Origin: Siphonodentalium dalli
Lineage: Eukaryota > Mollusca > Scaphopoda > Gadilida > Siphonodentaliidae
NCBI GenBank assembly: GCA_032622095.1
Contig: CP136068.1
Location: 185,260,796-185,324,795, forward strand
DNA: 64,000 bases
Reading direction: 5' to 3'
Positions 1-13,463 of this stretch are shown here, piece by piece; position 1 is the stretch's first letter, and each line of letters starts with the position of its first letter. The notes under the pieces are model-generated. The model did no database searches, was not told where the DNA came from, and worked only from the letters and a program-made list of their open reading frames with translations. A program made the translations under genes and the position numbers.

Positions 1-3000
1 AAAGGGGGACTGTACACTAAATCCGGCCATTTAAAGGGGGACTGTACACTAAATACGGCCATTTAAAGGGGGACTGTACACTAAATCCGGTCATTTAAAG
101 GGTGACTGTGCACTAAATACGGCCACTTAAAGGGGGACTGTACACTAAATCCGGCCACTTAAAGGGGGACTGTACACTAAATACGGCCATTTAAAGGGGG
201 ACTGTACACTAAATCCGGTCATTTAAAGGGTGACTGTGCACTAAATACGGCCATTTAAAGGGGGACTGTACACTAAATCCGGCCACTTAAAGGGGGACTG
301 TACACTAAATCCGGCCATTTAAAGGGGGACTGTACACTAAATCGGCCATTTAAAGGGGGACTGTACACTAAATCGGCCATTTAAATGGGGACTGGGGACT
401 AAATCCGGTCATTTAAAGGGGTACTGTACACTAAATACGGCCATTTAAAGGGGGACTGTACACTAAATACGGCCATTTAAAGGGGGACTGTACACTAAAT
501 ACGGCCATTTAAAGGGGGACTGTACACTAAATACGGCCACTTAAAGGGGGACTGTACACTAAATACGGCCATTTAAAGGGGGACTGTACACTAAATCCGG
601 TCATTTAAAGGGGGACTATACACTAAATACGGCCATTTAAAGGGAGACTGTACACTAAATCCGGCCATTTAAAGGGAGACTGAACACTAAATCCGGCCAT
701 TTAAAGGGGTACTGTACACTAAATCCGGTCATTTAAAGGGGGACTATACACTAAATCCGGCCATTTAAAGGGTGACTGTACACTAAATCCGGCCACTTAA
801 AGGGGGACTGTACACTAAATACGGCCACGTAAAGGGGGATTGTACACTAAATCCGGTCATTTAAAGGGGGACTGTACACTAAATCCGGCCATTTAAAGGG
901 TGACTGTACACTAAATCCGGCCACTTAAAGGTGGACTGTACACTAAATACGGCCACTTAAGGGGGGACTGTACACTAAATCCGGCCACTTAAAGGGGGAC
1001 TGTACACTAAATCCGGCCATTTAAAGGGGGACTGTACACTAAATCCGGCCATTTAAAGGGGGACTGTACACTAAATCCGGTCATTTAAAGGGGGACTGTA
1101 CACTAAATCCGGCCATTTAAAGGGTGACTGTACACTAAATCCGGCCACTTAAAGGGGGACTGTACACTAAATCCGGCCACTTAAAGGGGGACTGTACACT
1201 AAATCCGGCCATTTAAAGGGAGACTGTACACTAAATCCGGTCATTTAAAGGGAGACTGTACACTAAATCCGGCCATTTAAAGGGAGACTGTACTCTAAAT
1301 CCGGTCATTTAAAGGGAGACTGTACACTAAATCCGGCCATTTAAAGGGGGACTGTACACTAAATCCGGCCATTTAAAGGGAGACTGTACACTAAATCCGG
1401 TCATTTAAAGGGGGACTATACACTAAATCCGGCCATTTAAAGGGGGACTATACACTAAATCCGGCCATTTAAAGGGGGACTATACACTAAATCCGGCCAT
1501 TTAAAGGGAGACTGTACTCTAAATCCGGTCATTTAAAGGGAGACTGTACACTAAATCCGGCCATTTAAAGGGGGACTGTACACTAAATCCGGCCATTTAA
1601 AGGGGGACTGTACACTAAATCCGGTCATTTAAAGGGAGACTGTACACTAAATCCGGTCATTTAAAGGGGGACTGTACACTAAATCCGGTCATTTAAAGGG
1701 AGACTGTACACTAAATCCGGCCACTTAAAGGGAGACTGAACACTAAATCCGGTCATTTAAAGGGAGACTGTACACTAAATCCGGTCATTTAAAGGGAGAC
1801 TGTACACTAAATCCGGTCATTTAAAGGGGGACTGTACACTAAATCCGGCCATTTAAAGGGGGACTGTACACTAAATCCGGCCATTTAAAGGGAGACTGTA
1901 CACTAAATCCGGCCATTTAAAGGGAGACTGTACACTAAATCCGGCCATTTAAAGGGGGACTGTACACTAAATCCGGCAATTTAAAGCGGGACTGTACACT
2001 AAATCCGGCCATTTAAAGGGGGACTGTACACTAAATCCGGTCATTTAAAGGGGGACTGTACACTAAATCCGGTCATTTAAAGGGAGACTGTACACTAAAT
2101 CCGGCCACTTAAAGGGAGACTGAACACAAAATCCGGTCATTTAAAGGGAGACTGTACACTAAATCCGGTCATTTAAAGGGAGACTGTACACTAAATCCAG
2201 TCATTTAAAGGGGGACTATACACTAAATCCGGCCATTTAAAGGGGGACTGTACACTAAATCCAGTCATTTATAGGGGGACTGTACACTAAATCCAGTCAT
2301 TTATAGGGGGACTGTACACTAAATCCAGTCATTTATAGGGGGACTGTACACTAAATCCAGTCATTTATAGGGGGACTGTACACTAAATCCGGTCATTTAA
2401 AGGTGTACTGTACACTAAATCCGGTCATTTAAAGGGGGACTGTACACTAAATCCGGCCATTTAAAGGGGGACTGTACACTAAATCCGGCCATTTAAAGGG
2501 AGACTGTACACTAAATCCGGCCATTTAAAGGGAGACTGTACACTAAATCCGGCCATTTAAAGGGAGACTGTACACTAGATCCGGCCATTTAAAGGGAGAC
2601 TGTACACTAAATCCGGCCATTTAAAGGGGGACTGTACACTAAATCCGGCCATTTAAAGGGAGACTGTACACTAAATCCGGCGATTTAAAGGGAGACTGTA
2701 CACTAAATCCGGCCATTTAAAGGGAGACTGTACACTAAATCCGGCCATTTAAAGGGAGACTGTACACTAAATCCGGCCATTTAAAGGGAGACTGTACACT
2801 AAATCCGGCCATTTAAAGGGAGACTGTACACTAAATCCGGCCATTTAAAGGGGGACTGTACACTAAATCCGGCCATTTAAAGGGAGACTGTACACTAAAT
2901 CCGGCCATTTAAAGGGAGACTGTACACTAAATCCGGCCATTTAAAGGGAGACTGTACACTAAATCCGGCCATTTAAAGGGTGACTGTACACTAAGTCCGG

Positions 3001-6000
3001 TCATTTAAAGGGAGACTACACTAAATCCGGTAATTTAAAGGGAGACTGTACACTAAATCCGGCCATTTAAAGGGAGACTGTACACTAAATCCGGCCATTT
3101 AAAGGGGGACTGTACACTAAATCCGGCCATTTAAAGGGAGACTACACTAAATCCGGCCATTTAAAGGGAGACTGTACACTAAATCCGGCCATTTAAAGGG
3201 AGACTGTACACTAAATCCGGCCATTTAAAGGGAGACTGTACACTAAATCCGGCCATTTAAAGGTGTACTGTACACTAAATCCGGCCATTTAAAGGGGGAC
3301 TGTACACTAAATCCGGCCATTTAAAGGGAGACTGTACACTAAATCCGGCCATTTAAAGGGGGACTGTACACTAAATCCGGCCATTTAAAGGGGGACTGTA
3401 CACTAAATCCGGTCATATAAAGGTGTACTGTACACTAAATCCGGTCATTTAAAGGTGTACTGTACACTAAATCCGGCCATTTAAAGGGGGACTGTACACT
3501 AAATCCGGCCATTTAAAGGGTGACTGTACACTAAATACGGCCATTTAAATGTGTACTGTACACTAAATCCGGCCATTTAAAGGGTGACTGTACACTAAAT
3601 CCGGTCATTTAAAGGTGTACTGTACACTAAATCCGGCCATTTAAAGGGGGACTGTACACTAAATCCGGTCATTTAAAGGTGTACTGTACACTAAATCCGG
3701 CAATTTAAAGGGGGACTGTACACTAAATCCGGCCATTTAAAGGGGGACTGTACACTAAATCCGGTCATTTAAAGGTGTACTGTACACTAAATCCGGCCAT
3801 TTAAAGGGGGACTGTACACTAAATCCGGCCATTTAAAGGGGGACTGTACACTAAATCCGGCCATTTAAAGGGGGACTGTACACGAAATCCGGCCATTTAA
3901 AGGGTGACTGTACACTAAATCCGGTCATTTAAAGGTGTACTGTACACTAAATCCGGCCATTTAAAGGGGACTGTACACTAAATCCGGCCATTTAAAGGGG
4001 GACTGTACACTAAATTCGGCCATTTAAAGGGGGACTGTACACTAAATCCGGCCATTTAAAGGGGGACTGTACACTAAATACGGTCATTTAAAGGGGGACT
4101 GTACACTAAATCCGGCCATTTAAAGGGGGACTGTACACTAAATCCGGTCATTTAAAGGGGGACTATACACTAAATCCGGCCATTTAAAGGGTGACTGTAC
4201 ACTAAATACGGCCATTTAAAGGTGTACTGTACACTAAATCCGGCCATTTAAAGAGTGACTGTACACTAAATCCGGTCATTTAAAGGTGTACTGTACACTA
4301 AATCCGGCCATTTAAAGGGAGACTGTACACTAAATACGGCCATTTAAAGGGAGACTGTACACTAAATCCGGTCATTTAAAGGGGGACTGTACACTAAATC
4401 CGGTCATTTAAAGGGGGACTGTACACTAAATCCGGCCATTTAAAGGGGGACTGTACACTAAATCCGGTCATTTAAAGGGGGACTGTACACTAAATCCGGT
4501 CATTTAAAGGGGGACTGTACACTAAATCCGGTCATTTAAAGGGAGACTGTACACTAAATCCAGTCATTTAAAGGTGTACTGTACACTAAATCCGGTCATT
4601 TAAAGGGAGACTGTACACTAAATCCGGTCATTTAAAGGGAGACTGTACACTAAATCCGGTCATTTAAAGGTGTACTGTACACTAAATCCGGTCATTTAAA
4701 GGTGTACTGTACACTAAATCCGGCCATTTAAAGGGGGACTGTACACTAAATCCGGCCATTTAAAGGGGGACTGTACACTAAATCCGGTCATTTAAACGTG
4801 TACTGTACACTAAATCCGGCCATTTAAAGGGTGACTGTACACTAAATCCGGTCATTTAAAGGTGTACTGTACACTAAATCCGGCCATTTAAAGGGGGACT
4901 GTACACTAAACCCGGCCATTTAAAGGGGGACTGTACACTAAATCCGGCCATTTAAAGGGTGACTGTGCACTAAATCCGGTCATTTAAAGGTGTACTGTAC
5001 TCTAAATCCGGCCATTTAAAGGGGGACTGTACACTAAATCCGGCCATTTAAAGGGGGACTGTACACTAAATCCGGCCATTTAAAGGGGGACTGTACACGA
5101 AATCCGGCCATTTAAAGGGTGACTACACTAAATCCGGTCATTTAAAGGTGTACTGTACACTAAATCCGGCCATTTAAAGGGGACTGTACACTAAATCCGG
5201 CCATTTAAAGGGGGACTGTACACTAAATCCGGCCATTTAAAGGGGGACTGTACACTAAATCCGGCCATTTAAAGGGGGACTGTACACTAAATCCGGTCAT
5301 TTAAAGGGGGACTGTACACTAAATCCGGCCATTTAAAGGGGGACTGTACACTAAATCCGGTCATTTAAAGGGGGACTATACACTAAATCCGGCCATTTAA
5401 AGGGTGACTGTACACTAAATACGGCCATTTAAAGGTGCACTGTACACTAAATCCGGCCATTTAAAGAGTGACTGTACACTAAATCCGGTCATTTAAAGGT
5501 GTACTGTACACTAAATCCGGCCATTTAAAGGGAGACTGTACACTAAATACGGCCATTTAAAGGGAGACTGTACACTAAATCCGGTCATTTAAAGGGGGAC
5601 TGTACACTAAATCCGGTCATTTAAAGGGAGACTGTACACTAAATCCGGTCATTTAAAGGGAGACTGTACACTAAATCCGGTCATTTAAAGGGAGACTGTA
5701 CACTAAATCCGGTCATTTAAAGGGGGACTGTACACTAAATCCGGTCATTTAAAGGGAGACTGTACACTAAATCCGGCCACTTAAAGGGAGACTGAACACA
5801 AAATCCGGTCATTTAAAGGGAGACTGTACACTAAATCCGGTCATTTAAAGGGAGACTGTACACTAAATCCAGTCATTTAAAGGGGGACTATACACTAAAT
5901 CCGGCCATTTAAAGGGGGACTGTACACTAAATCCAGTCATTTATAGGGGGACTGTACACTAAATCCAGTCATTTATAGGGGGACTGTACACTAAATCCAG

Positions 6001-9000
6001 TCATTTATAGGGGGACTGTACACTAAATCCAGTCATTTATAGGGGGACTGTACACTAAATCCGGTCATTTAAAGGTGTACTGTACACTAAATCCGGTCAT
6101 TTAAAGGGGGACTGTACACTAAATCCGGCCATTTAAAGGGGGACTGTACACTAAATCCGGCCATTTAAAGGGAGACTGTACACTAAATCCGGCCATTTAA
6201 AGGGAGACTGTACACTAAATCCGGCCATTTAAAGGGAGACTGTACACTAGATCCGGCCATTTAAAGGGAGACTGTACACTAAATCCGGCCATTTAAAGGG
6301 GGACTGTACACTAAATCCGGCCATTTAAAGGGAGACTGTACACTAAATCCGGCGATTTAAAGGGAGACTGTACACTAAATCCGGCCATTTAAAGGGAGAC
6401 TGTACACTAAATCCGGCCATTTAAAGGGAGACTGTACACTAAATCCGGCCATTTAAAGGGAGACTGTACACTAAATCCGGCCATTTAAAGGGAGACTGTA
6501 CACTAAATCCGGCCATTTAAAGGGGGACTGTACACTAAATCCGGCCATTTAAAGGGAGACTGTACACTAAATCCGGCCATTTAAAGGGAGACTGTACACT
6601 AAATCCGGCCATTTAAAGGGAGACTGTACACTAAATCCGGCCATTTAAAGGGTGACTGTACACTAAGTCCGGTCATTTAAAGGGAGACTACACTAAATCC
6701 GGTCATTTAAAGGGAGACTGTACACTAAATCCGGCCATTTAAAGGGAGACTGTACACTAAATCCGGCCATTTAAAGGGGGACTGTACACTAAATCCGGCC
6801 ATTTAAAGGGAGACTACACTAAATCCGGCCATTTAAAGGGAGACTACACTAAATCCGGCCATTTAAAGGGAGACTGTACACTAAATCCGGCCATTTAAAG
6901 GGAGACTGTACACTAAATCCGGCCATTTAAAGGGAGACTGTACACTAAATCCGGCCATTTAAAGGGGGACTGTACACTAAATCCGGCCATTTAAAGGGGG
7001 ACTGTACACTAAATCCGGCCATTTAAAGGGAGACTGTACACTAAATCCGGCCATTTAAAGGGGGACTGTACACTAAATCCGGCCATTTAAAGGGGGACTG
7101 TACACTAAATCCGGTCATATAAAGGTGTACTGTACACTAAATCCGGTCATTTAAAGGTGTACTGTACACTAAATCCGGCCATTTAAAGGGGGACTGTACA
7201 CTAAATCCGGCCATTTAAAGGGTGACTGTACACTAAATACGGCCATTTAAAGGTGTACTGTACACTAAATCCGGCCATTTAAAGGGTGACTGTACACTAA
7301 ATCCGGTCATTTAAAGGTGTACTGTACACTAAATCCGGCCATTTAAAGGGGGACTGTACACTAAATCCGGTCATTTAAAGGTGTACTGTACACTAAATCC
7401 GGCCATTTAAAGGGGGACTGTACACTAAATCCGGCCATTTAAAGGGGGACTGTACACTAAATCCGGTCATTTAAAGGTGTACTGTACACTAAATCCGGCC
7501 ATTTAAAGGGGGACTGTACACTAAATCCGGCCATTTAAAGGGGGACTGTACACTAAATCCGGCCATTTAAAGGGGGACTGTACACGAAATCCGGCCATTT
7601 AAAGGGTGACTGTACACTAAATCCGGTCATTTAAAGGTGTACTGTACACTAAATCCGGCCATTTAAAGGGGACTGTACACTAAATCCGGCCATTTAAAGG
7701 GGGACTGTACACTAAATTCGGCCATTTAAAGGGGGACTGTACACTAAATCCGGCCATTTAAAGGGGGACTGTACACTAAATACGGTCATTTAAAGGGGGA
7801 CTGTACACTAAATCCGGCCATTTAAAGGGGGACTGTACACTAAATCCGGTCATTTAAAGGGGGACTATACACTAAATCCGGCCATTTAAAGGGTGACTGT
7901 ACACTAAATACGGCCATTTAAAGGTGTACTGTACACTAAATCCGGCCATTTAAAGAGTGACTGTACACTAAATCCGGTCATTTAAAGGTGTACTGTACAC
8001 TAAATCCGGCCATTTAAAGGGAGACTGTACACTAAATACGGCCATTTAAAGGGAGACTGTACACTAAATCCGGTCATTTAAAGGGGGACTGTACACTAAA
8101 TCCGGTCATTTAAAGGGGGACTGTACACTAAATCCGGCCATTTAAAGGGGGACTGTACACTAAATCCGGTCATTTAAAGGGGGACTGTACACTAAATCCG
8201 GTCATTTAAAGGGGGACTGTACACTAAATCCGGTCATTTAAAGGGAGACTGTACACTAAATCCAGTCATTTAAAGGTGTACTGTACACTAAATCCGGTCA
8301 TTTAAAGGGAGACTGTACACTAAATCCGGTCATTTAAAGGGAGACTGTACACTAAATCCGGTCATTTAAAGGTGTACTGTACACTAAATCCGGTCATTTA
8401 AAGGTGTACTGTACACTAAATCCGGCCATTTAAAGGGGGACTGTACACTAAATCCGGCCATTTAAAGGGGGACTGTACACTAAATCCGGTCATTTAAACG
8501 TGTACTGTACACTAAATCCGGCCATTTAAAGGGTGACTGTACACTAAATCCGGTCATTTAAAGGTGTACTGTACACTAAATCCGGCCATTTAAAGGGGGA
8601 CTGTACACTAAACCCGGCCATTTAAAGGGGGACTGTACACTAAATCCGGCCATTTAAAGGGTGACTGTGCACTAAATCCGGTCATTTAAAGGTGTACTGT
8701 ACTCTAAATCCGGCCATTTAAAGGGGGACTGTACACTAAATCCGGCCATTTAAAGGGGGACTGTACACTAAATCCGGCCATTTAAAGGGGGACTGTACAC
8801 GAAATCCGGCCATTTAAAGGGTGACTACACTAAATCCGGTCATTTAAAGGTGTACTGTACACTAAATCCGGCCATTTAAAGGGGACTGTACACTAAATCC
8901 GGCCATTTAAAGGGGGACTGTACACTAAATCCGGCCATTTAAAGGGGGACTGTACACTAAATCCGGCCATTTAAAGGGGGACTGTACACTAAATCCGGTC

Positions 9001-10832
9001 ATTTAAAGGGGGACTGTACACTAAATCCGGCCATTTAAAGGGGGACTGTACACTAAATCCGGTCATTTAAAGGGGGACTATACACTAAATCCGGCCATTT
9101 AAAGGGTGACTGTACACTAAATACGGCCATTTAAAGGTGCACTGTACACTAAATCCGGCCATTTAAAGAGTGACTGTACACTAAATCCGGTCATTTAAAG
9201 GTGTACTGTACACTAAATCCGGCCATTTAAAGGGAGACTGTACACTAAATACGGCCATTTAAAGGGAGACTGTACACTAAATCCGGTCATTTAAAGGGGG
9301 ACTGTACACTAAATCCGGTCATTTAAAGGGAGACTGTACACTAAATCCGGTCATTTAAAGGGAGACTGTACACTAAATCCGGTCATTTAAAGGGAGACTG
9401 TACACTAAATCCGGTCATTTAAAGGGAGACTGTACACTAAATCCGGTCATTTAAAGGGAGACTGTACACTAAATCCGGTCATTTAAAGGGAGACTGTACA
9501 CTAAATCCGGCCATTTAAAGGGAGACTGTACACTAAATCCGGCCATTTAAAGGGGGACTGTACACTAAATCCGGTCATTTAAAGGGGGACTGTACACTAA
9601 ATCCGGCCATTTAAAGGGGGACTATACACTAAATCCGGCCATTTAAAGGGAGACTGTACACTAAATACGGCCATTTAAAGGGAGACTGTACACTAAATCC
9701 GGTCATTTAAAGGGGGACTGTATACTAAATACGGCCATTTAAAGGGAGACTGTACACTAAATCCAGCCATTTAAAGGGGGACTGTACACTAAATCCGGCC
9801 ATTTAAAGGGGGACTGTACACTAAATCCGGTCATTTAAAGGGGGACTGTACACTAAATCCGGTCATTTAAAGGGGGACTGTACACTAAATCCGGCCATTT
9901 AAAGGGGGACTGTACACTAAATACGGCCATTTAAAGGGAGACTGTACACTAAATCCGGCCATTTAAAGGGGGACTGTACACTAAATCCGGTCATTTAAAG
10001 GTGTACTGTACACTAAATCCGGCCATTTAAAGGGGGACTGTACACTAAATCCGGTCATTTAAAGGTGTACTGTACACTAAATCCGGCCATTTAAAGGGGG
10101 ACTGTACACTAAATCCGGCCATTTAAAGGGGGACTGTACACTAAATCCGCTCATTTAAAGGTGTACTGTACACTAAATCCGGTCATTTAAAGGTGTACTG
10201 TACACTAAATCCGGCCATTTAAAGGGGGACTGTACACTAAATCCGGCCATTTAAAGGGTGACTGTACACTAAATACGGCCATTTAAAGGTGTACTGTACA
10301 CTAAATCCGGCCATTTAAAGGGTGACTGTACACTAAATCCGGTCATTTAAAGGTGTACTGTACACTAAATCCGGCCATTTAAAGGGGGACTGTACACTAA
10401 ATCCGGTCATTTAAAGGTGTACTGTACACTAAATCCGGCCATTTAAAGGGGGACTGTACACTAAATCCGGCCATTTAAAGGGGGACTGTACACTAAATCC
10501 GGTCATTTAAAGGTGTACTGTACACTAAATCCGGTCATTTAAAGGTGTACTGTACACTAAATCCGGCCATTTAAAGGGGGACTGTACACTAAATCCGGCC
10601 ATTTAAAGGGGGACTGTACACTAAATCCGGTCATTTAAAGGTGTACTGTACACTAAATCCGGCCATTTAAAGGGTGACTGTACACTAAATCCGGTCATTT
10701 AAAGGTGTACTGTACACTAAATCCGGCCATTTAAAGGGGGACTGTACACTAAATCCGGCCATTTAAAGGGGGACTGTACACTAAATCCGGCCATTTAAAG
10801 GGGGACTGTACACTAAATCCGGTCATTTAAAG
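1..10832 (+). repeat. 32-bp satellite array (about 338 monomers)
   Basis: Unbroken head-to-tail array of a 32-bp monomer with core AAAGGGGGACTGTACACTAA followed by ATCCGGCCATTT. The array is cut by the left window edge. Common variants are GGGAGAC, GGTGTAC and GGGTGAC for GGGGGAC, TCCGGTCA and TACGGCCA for TCCGGCCA, a CCAGTCATTTATA run, and 30-bp units that lack TG of CTGTACAC. The monomer carries the dyad GTAC-T-GTAC. No coding capacity is seen. Confidence 0.98.
2035..9409 (+). repeat. Large tandem duplication (higher-order repeat) within the satellite
   Basis: Rare monomer variants recur in the same order at a fixed distance. The CCAGTCATTTATA run is at 2261 and 5933. CTAAGTCCGG is at 2991 and 6663. 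TAAATTCGGC is at 4011 and 7713, AAACCCGG at 4908 and 8610, and AAAGGTGCAC at 5431 and 9133. The offset is 3672 bp on the left and 3702 bp after an extra 30-bp unit near 6813-6843. Blocks are roughly 2035-5706 and 5707-9409. A diverged third partial copy of the pattern lies near 10140-10640. Confidence 0.85.
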
Positions 10833-10834
10833 GA

Positions 10835-11110
10835 CCATCTCCTTTTATACTCAACAGAATATATGCAACAAATGAATGAATTTGATACATGGATTAGTGC
10901 AAAAATACACTCAAGTGTCCTATGAACGATGCAATCAACATGGTAATTACAACGAAAATGTATTAATGGCTGCTGGAGTCATAAATTCATTTTCATTATA
11001 ATTACCATGTTTTTACATGATTCATTGAGAATATGAGTGTATTTTGCACTAATCCATGGCCCAAATTCATTCATTTATTGCATATATTCTGTTGAGTATA
11101 AAGGAGATGG
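10835..11110. mobile_element. Foldback MITE (276 bp) at the satellite edge
   Basis: Starts CCATCTCCTTTTATACTCAA and ends with the complementary TTGAGTATAAAGGAGATGG. Arms of about 95 bp pair almost throughout, and the middle is also nested-palindromic (CATGGTAATTA / TAATTACCATG). It sits between the last satellite monomer and the TTAA MITE. No ORF. The superfamily is not evident because the target duplication is unclear. Confidence 0.8.
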
Positions 11111-11114
11111 CCCC

Positions 11115-11721
11115 TTAAAGGGGTACTGTACCCCAATTTCAATAAATTCCCGGTGACAATAGCGATCTAATATCAATATTATATTTTAAAATAACTAATT
11201 TGAGTCGACGATGTCTACTGAAAACGTTCCGGTTAACAGGCTATCACAAAAGTAAAATGGAGAATTATGCCAGTACGAGTTACCGTTCTTCAAATCGTAT
11301 CTGTTACGTGTCTTTTATCGACGGCCGTTCGCGAACATTATTGAGTTGCACATAACATGTTACCTGCAAAAGAAAGGCCCGCTATAACCAATTCGGGAAA
11401 AAGGAGCAAGAAACAAGAGTCATAAAGAGTCAAGTATTTTTATAGGGAGTGAGATTGTTCGATGGAAGAGATTGGATGCATCAATTGAAGCTGTGATTAA
11501 TGAACTTCCGGTTCTTCCTGCGACCTGAGACTTCTCCGGTGAAGGTCAAAAACATGGCGCGTAGTTTTAAATCGTAATATTTTTGTTTCCAAGATCAATA
11601 TTTTCTTCGCTAAATTAGGTTTATACGAAACTCATATAACACGAACACAATCTAACTTGAAAGTTATTTCAATGGGAGTAAATAAAAAAATTGTCTATCC
11701 CTGTGTACAGTACCCCTTTAA
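11115..11721. mobile_element. TTAA-flanked MITE, copy 1 (family with TIR AGGGGTACTGTAC)
   Basis: Bounded by TTAA at 11115-11118 and 11718-11721. Inner ends are AGGGGTACTGTAC and GTACAGTACCCCT. A second copy at 32442-33080 has the same ends and interior, which fixes the boundaries. It is non-coding. A TTAA target is typical of piggyBac-like and some other DNA transposons, but the terminal bases are not the usual CCC, so the superfamily is left open. Confidence 0.85.
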
Positions 11722-11758
11722 TTAAATGGCCGGATTTAGTGTACAGTACCTCTTTAAA
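11722..11758 (-). repeat. Single satellite monomer in reverse orientation
   Basis: Reads TTAAATGGCCGGATTTAGTG then TACAGTACCTCTTTAAA, the reverse complement of one satellite monomer plus its TTTAAA junctions. It is the only reversed monomer seen and lies directly after the TTAA MITE. It could be the opposite terminal repeat of an element whose left end expanded into the array. Confidence 0.85.
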
Positions 11759-12147
11759 CTCAATATATACGGACAAACAACCCACCTTTTGTACAAAACC
11801 TCTATATGTATCGACATATGTAATATATTAATCTAGCCAAATCAGTCGCATATCTCCACTCATTTCCTATATTTGAAGCTAAATACGAAGCGAATTCGCA
11901 GTAGACAAAAACATATTGAGACTGCATGCCGTGGGCGGTGCAGTTAAATGATCCGGATGTGAGCACCATCAGGGACGCGGTGACATGTTGGGGGCGGGGT
12001 CAAAATTATAATCTCAAAAGTCCATCAGTCGGAAATTTTCCAACCTTGGCGGGAGTGGGTGTCTTATTGAAATGTTTTGACAATTATAAAGTTTGTCCAT
12101 TAAAACCTTGTAATTGGTTTATGGGTCGATCTAATTAATTTCTGGCA
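11759..12147. other. No recognisable feature
   Basis: Mixed-composition intergenic sequence. A 70-codon open frame at 11926-12138 has no recognisable similarity and is treated as chance. Confidence 0.6.
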
Positions 12148-12540
12148 TAGCAACGCGTACATACGGTGGATTTATGATGCAACGTGTACATACGGTGGAT
12201 TTATGATGCAACGTGTACATACGGTGGATTTATGATGCAACGCGTACATACGGTGGATTTATGGTACATGTTATATCGGACATAGGCAACGCGTACATAC
12301 GGTGGATTTATGGTACGTGTCATATCGGACATAGCCAACACGTACATGCAGTGGATTTATGATGCAACGCGTACATACGGTGGATTTATGGTACGTGTCA
12401 TATCAGACATAGGCAACGCGTACATACAGTGGATTTATGGTACGTGTCATATCGGACATAGCCAACGCGTACATATGGTGGATTTATGGTACGTGTCATA
12501 TCGGACATAGCCAACGTACATATGGTGGATTTATGATGCG
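12148..12540 (+). repeat. Composite minisatellite (about 29-bp and 48-bp units)
   Basis: Tandem units carry the core GTACATACGGTGGATTTATG. Short units (ATGCAACGYG + core) come first. Longer units then add GTACGTGTCATATCGGACAT. About a dozen cores are present with point variation. Confidence 0.9.
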
Positions 12541-12570
12541 AAGTCTGACATGGTATCTCTAATAATGATA

Positions 12571-12850
12571 ATTAACATTTTGGGTGTCATTGTAGACTGA
12601 ACATTCGATGACATTGATCGGATGAGGGCACTCTGCGTATGCTGCTGTGGATAAATGATAGGAAAGATGAAATTGCAATCACAAACATTTTGGATGTCAT
12701 TGTAGACTGAACATTCAATGACATTGATCGGATGAGGGCACTCTTTGTATGTTGCTGTGGATACATTGGTGGAAGGATGGAAACATAATAATTAACGTGT
12801 TGGATATCATTTTATACAGACTGATCATTCGACCACCTTGGTTGCCTGAA
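12571..12850 (+). repeat. 110-bp tandem repeat, about 2.5 copies
   Basis: Repeated cores begin at about 12571, 12681 and 12791 and share TGTCATTGTAGACTGAACAT and GACATTGATCGGATGAGGGC. The third copy is diverged and incomplete. No coding function is seen. Confidence 0.8.
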
Positions 12851-12999
12851 AGTATGGGAGTCCAAATCATGAACATAAACATGATTATATCTCTCCCAAC
12901 TATAGATTGGGCTGTAAAATATGTTCACAAAACTAGACATTACCTAATGATTGGGCTGTAAAATATGTTAAAAAACTAGACATCAACTATAGATGCAGA

Positions 13000-13455
13000 C
13001 AAGGCTCAAAATACTTATTTTTTTACTGACTGTCAAAATGACAGGCACCAAATGGATGGTGTTGGTGATTTCAAAATGGTGCCTGTCAAATTTTCAGATG
13101 TTCTGTATGAGACAGTATTGAAATTTCCAATTGACTTATTATTCGTCAATGGTGCGCACATTTTAGTGAGCATCCAATTGCCACCTAGGAAAAACCCTAG
13201 TTCAAAAACTTTACATCGATTAATAAATACACGTGCAATTCAACATAATTATATTCACTATGAATTGATCTGAAATTAAAAAAGAGCTATTTTTTAATTT
13301 CAATGTCCTATTTGGCCAGAAGTGGCTCCTTTGACAGATACAGATTGTTTAAAGAATTGCATTGGACAAAATGTCTGACAGATACAGAAGTGCACTGGAC
13401 ATAAGCTATTTTTCATCGGACAATGACCGTGACCGGCCACTTATTTTGAGCCTTG
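13000..13455 (+). mobile_element. hAT-type MITE, family 1 copy 1
   Basis: Ends are CAAGGCTCAAAATA and TATTTTGAGCCTTG. Flanks are an 8-bp duplication, GATGCAGA at 12992-12999 and GATGTAGA at 13456-13463 (one mismatch). Related copies are at 34068-34534 and, reversed, 38065-38520. An 8-bp duplication with CA...TG ends is the hAT signature. It contains a 73-codon ORF (13052-13273) that is partly kept in copy 3 but broken in copy 2. Confidence 0.92.
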
Positions 13456-13463
13456 GATGTAGA

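Noticed and set aside
1-10832. CRISPR array
   Set aside because: There are no unique spacers; the 32-bp units are contiguous and the context is a eukaryotic satellite.
13052-13273. Conserved 73-residue protein
   Set aside because: It lies wholly inside a hAT MITE and is broken in one of the three copies. It was kept only as a finding.
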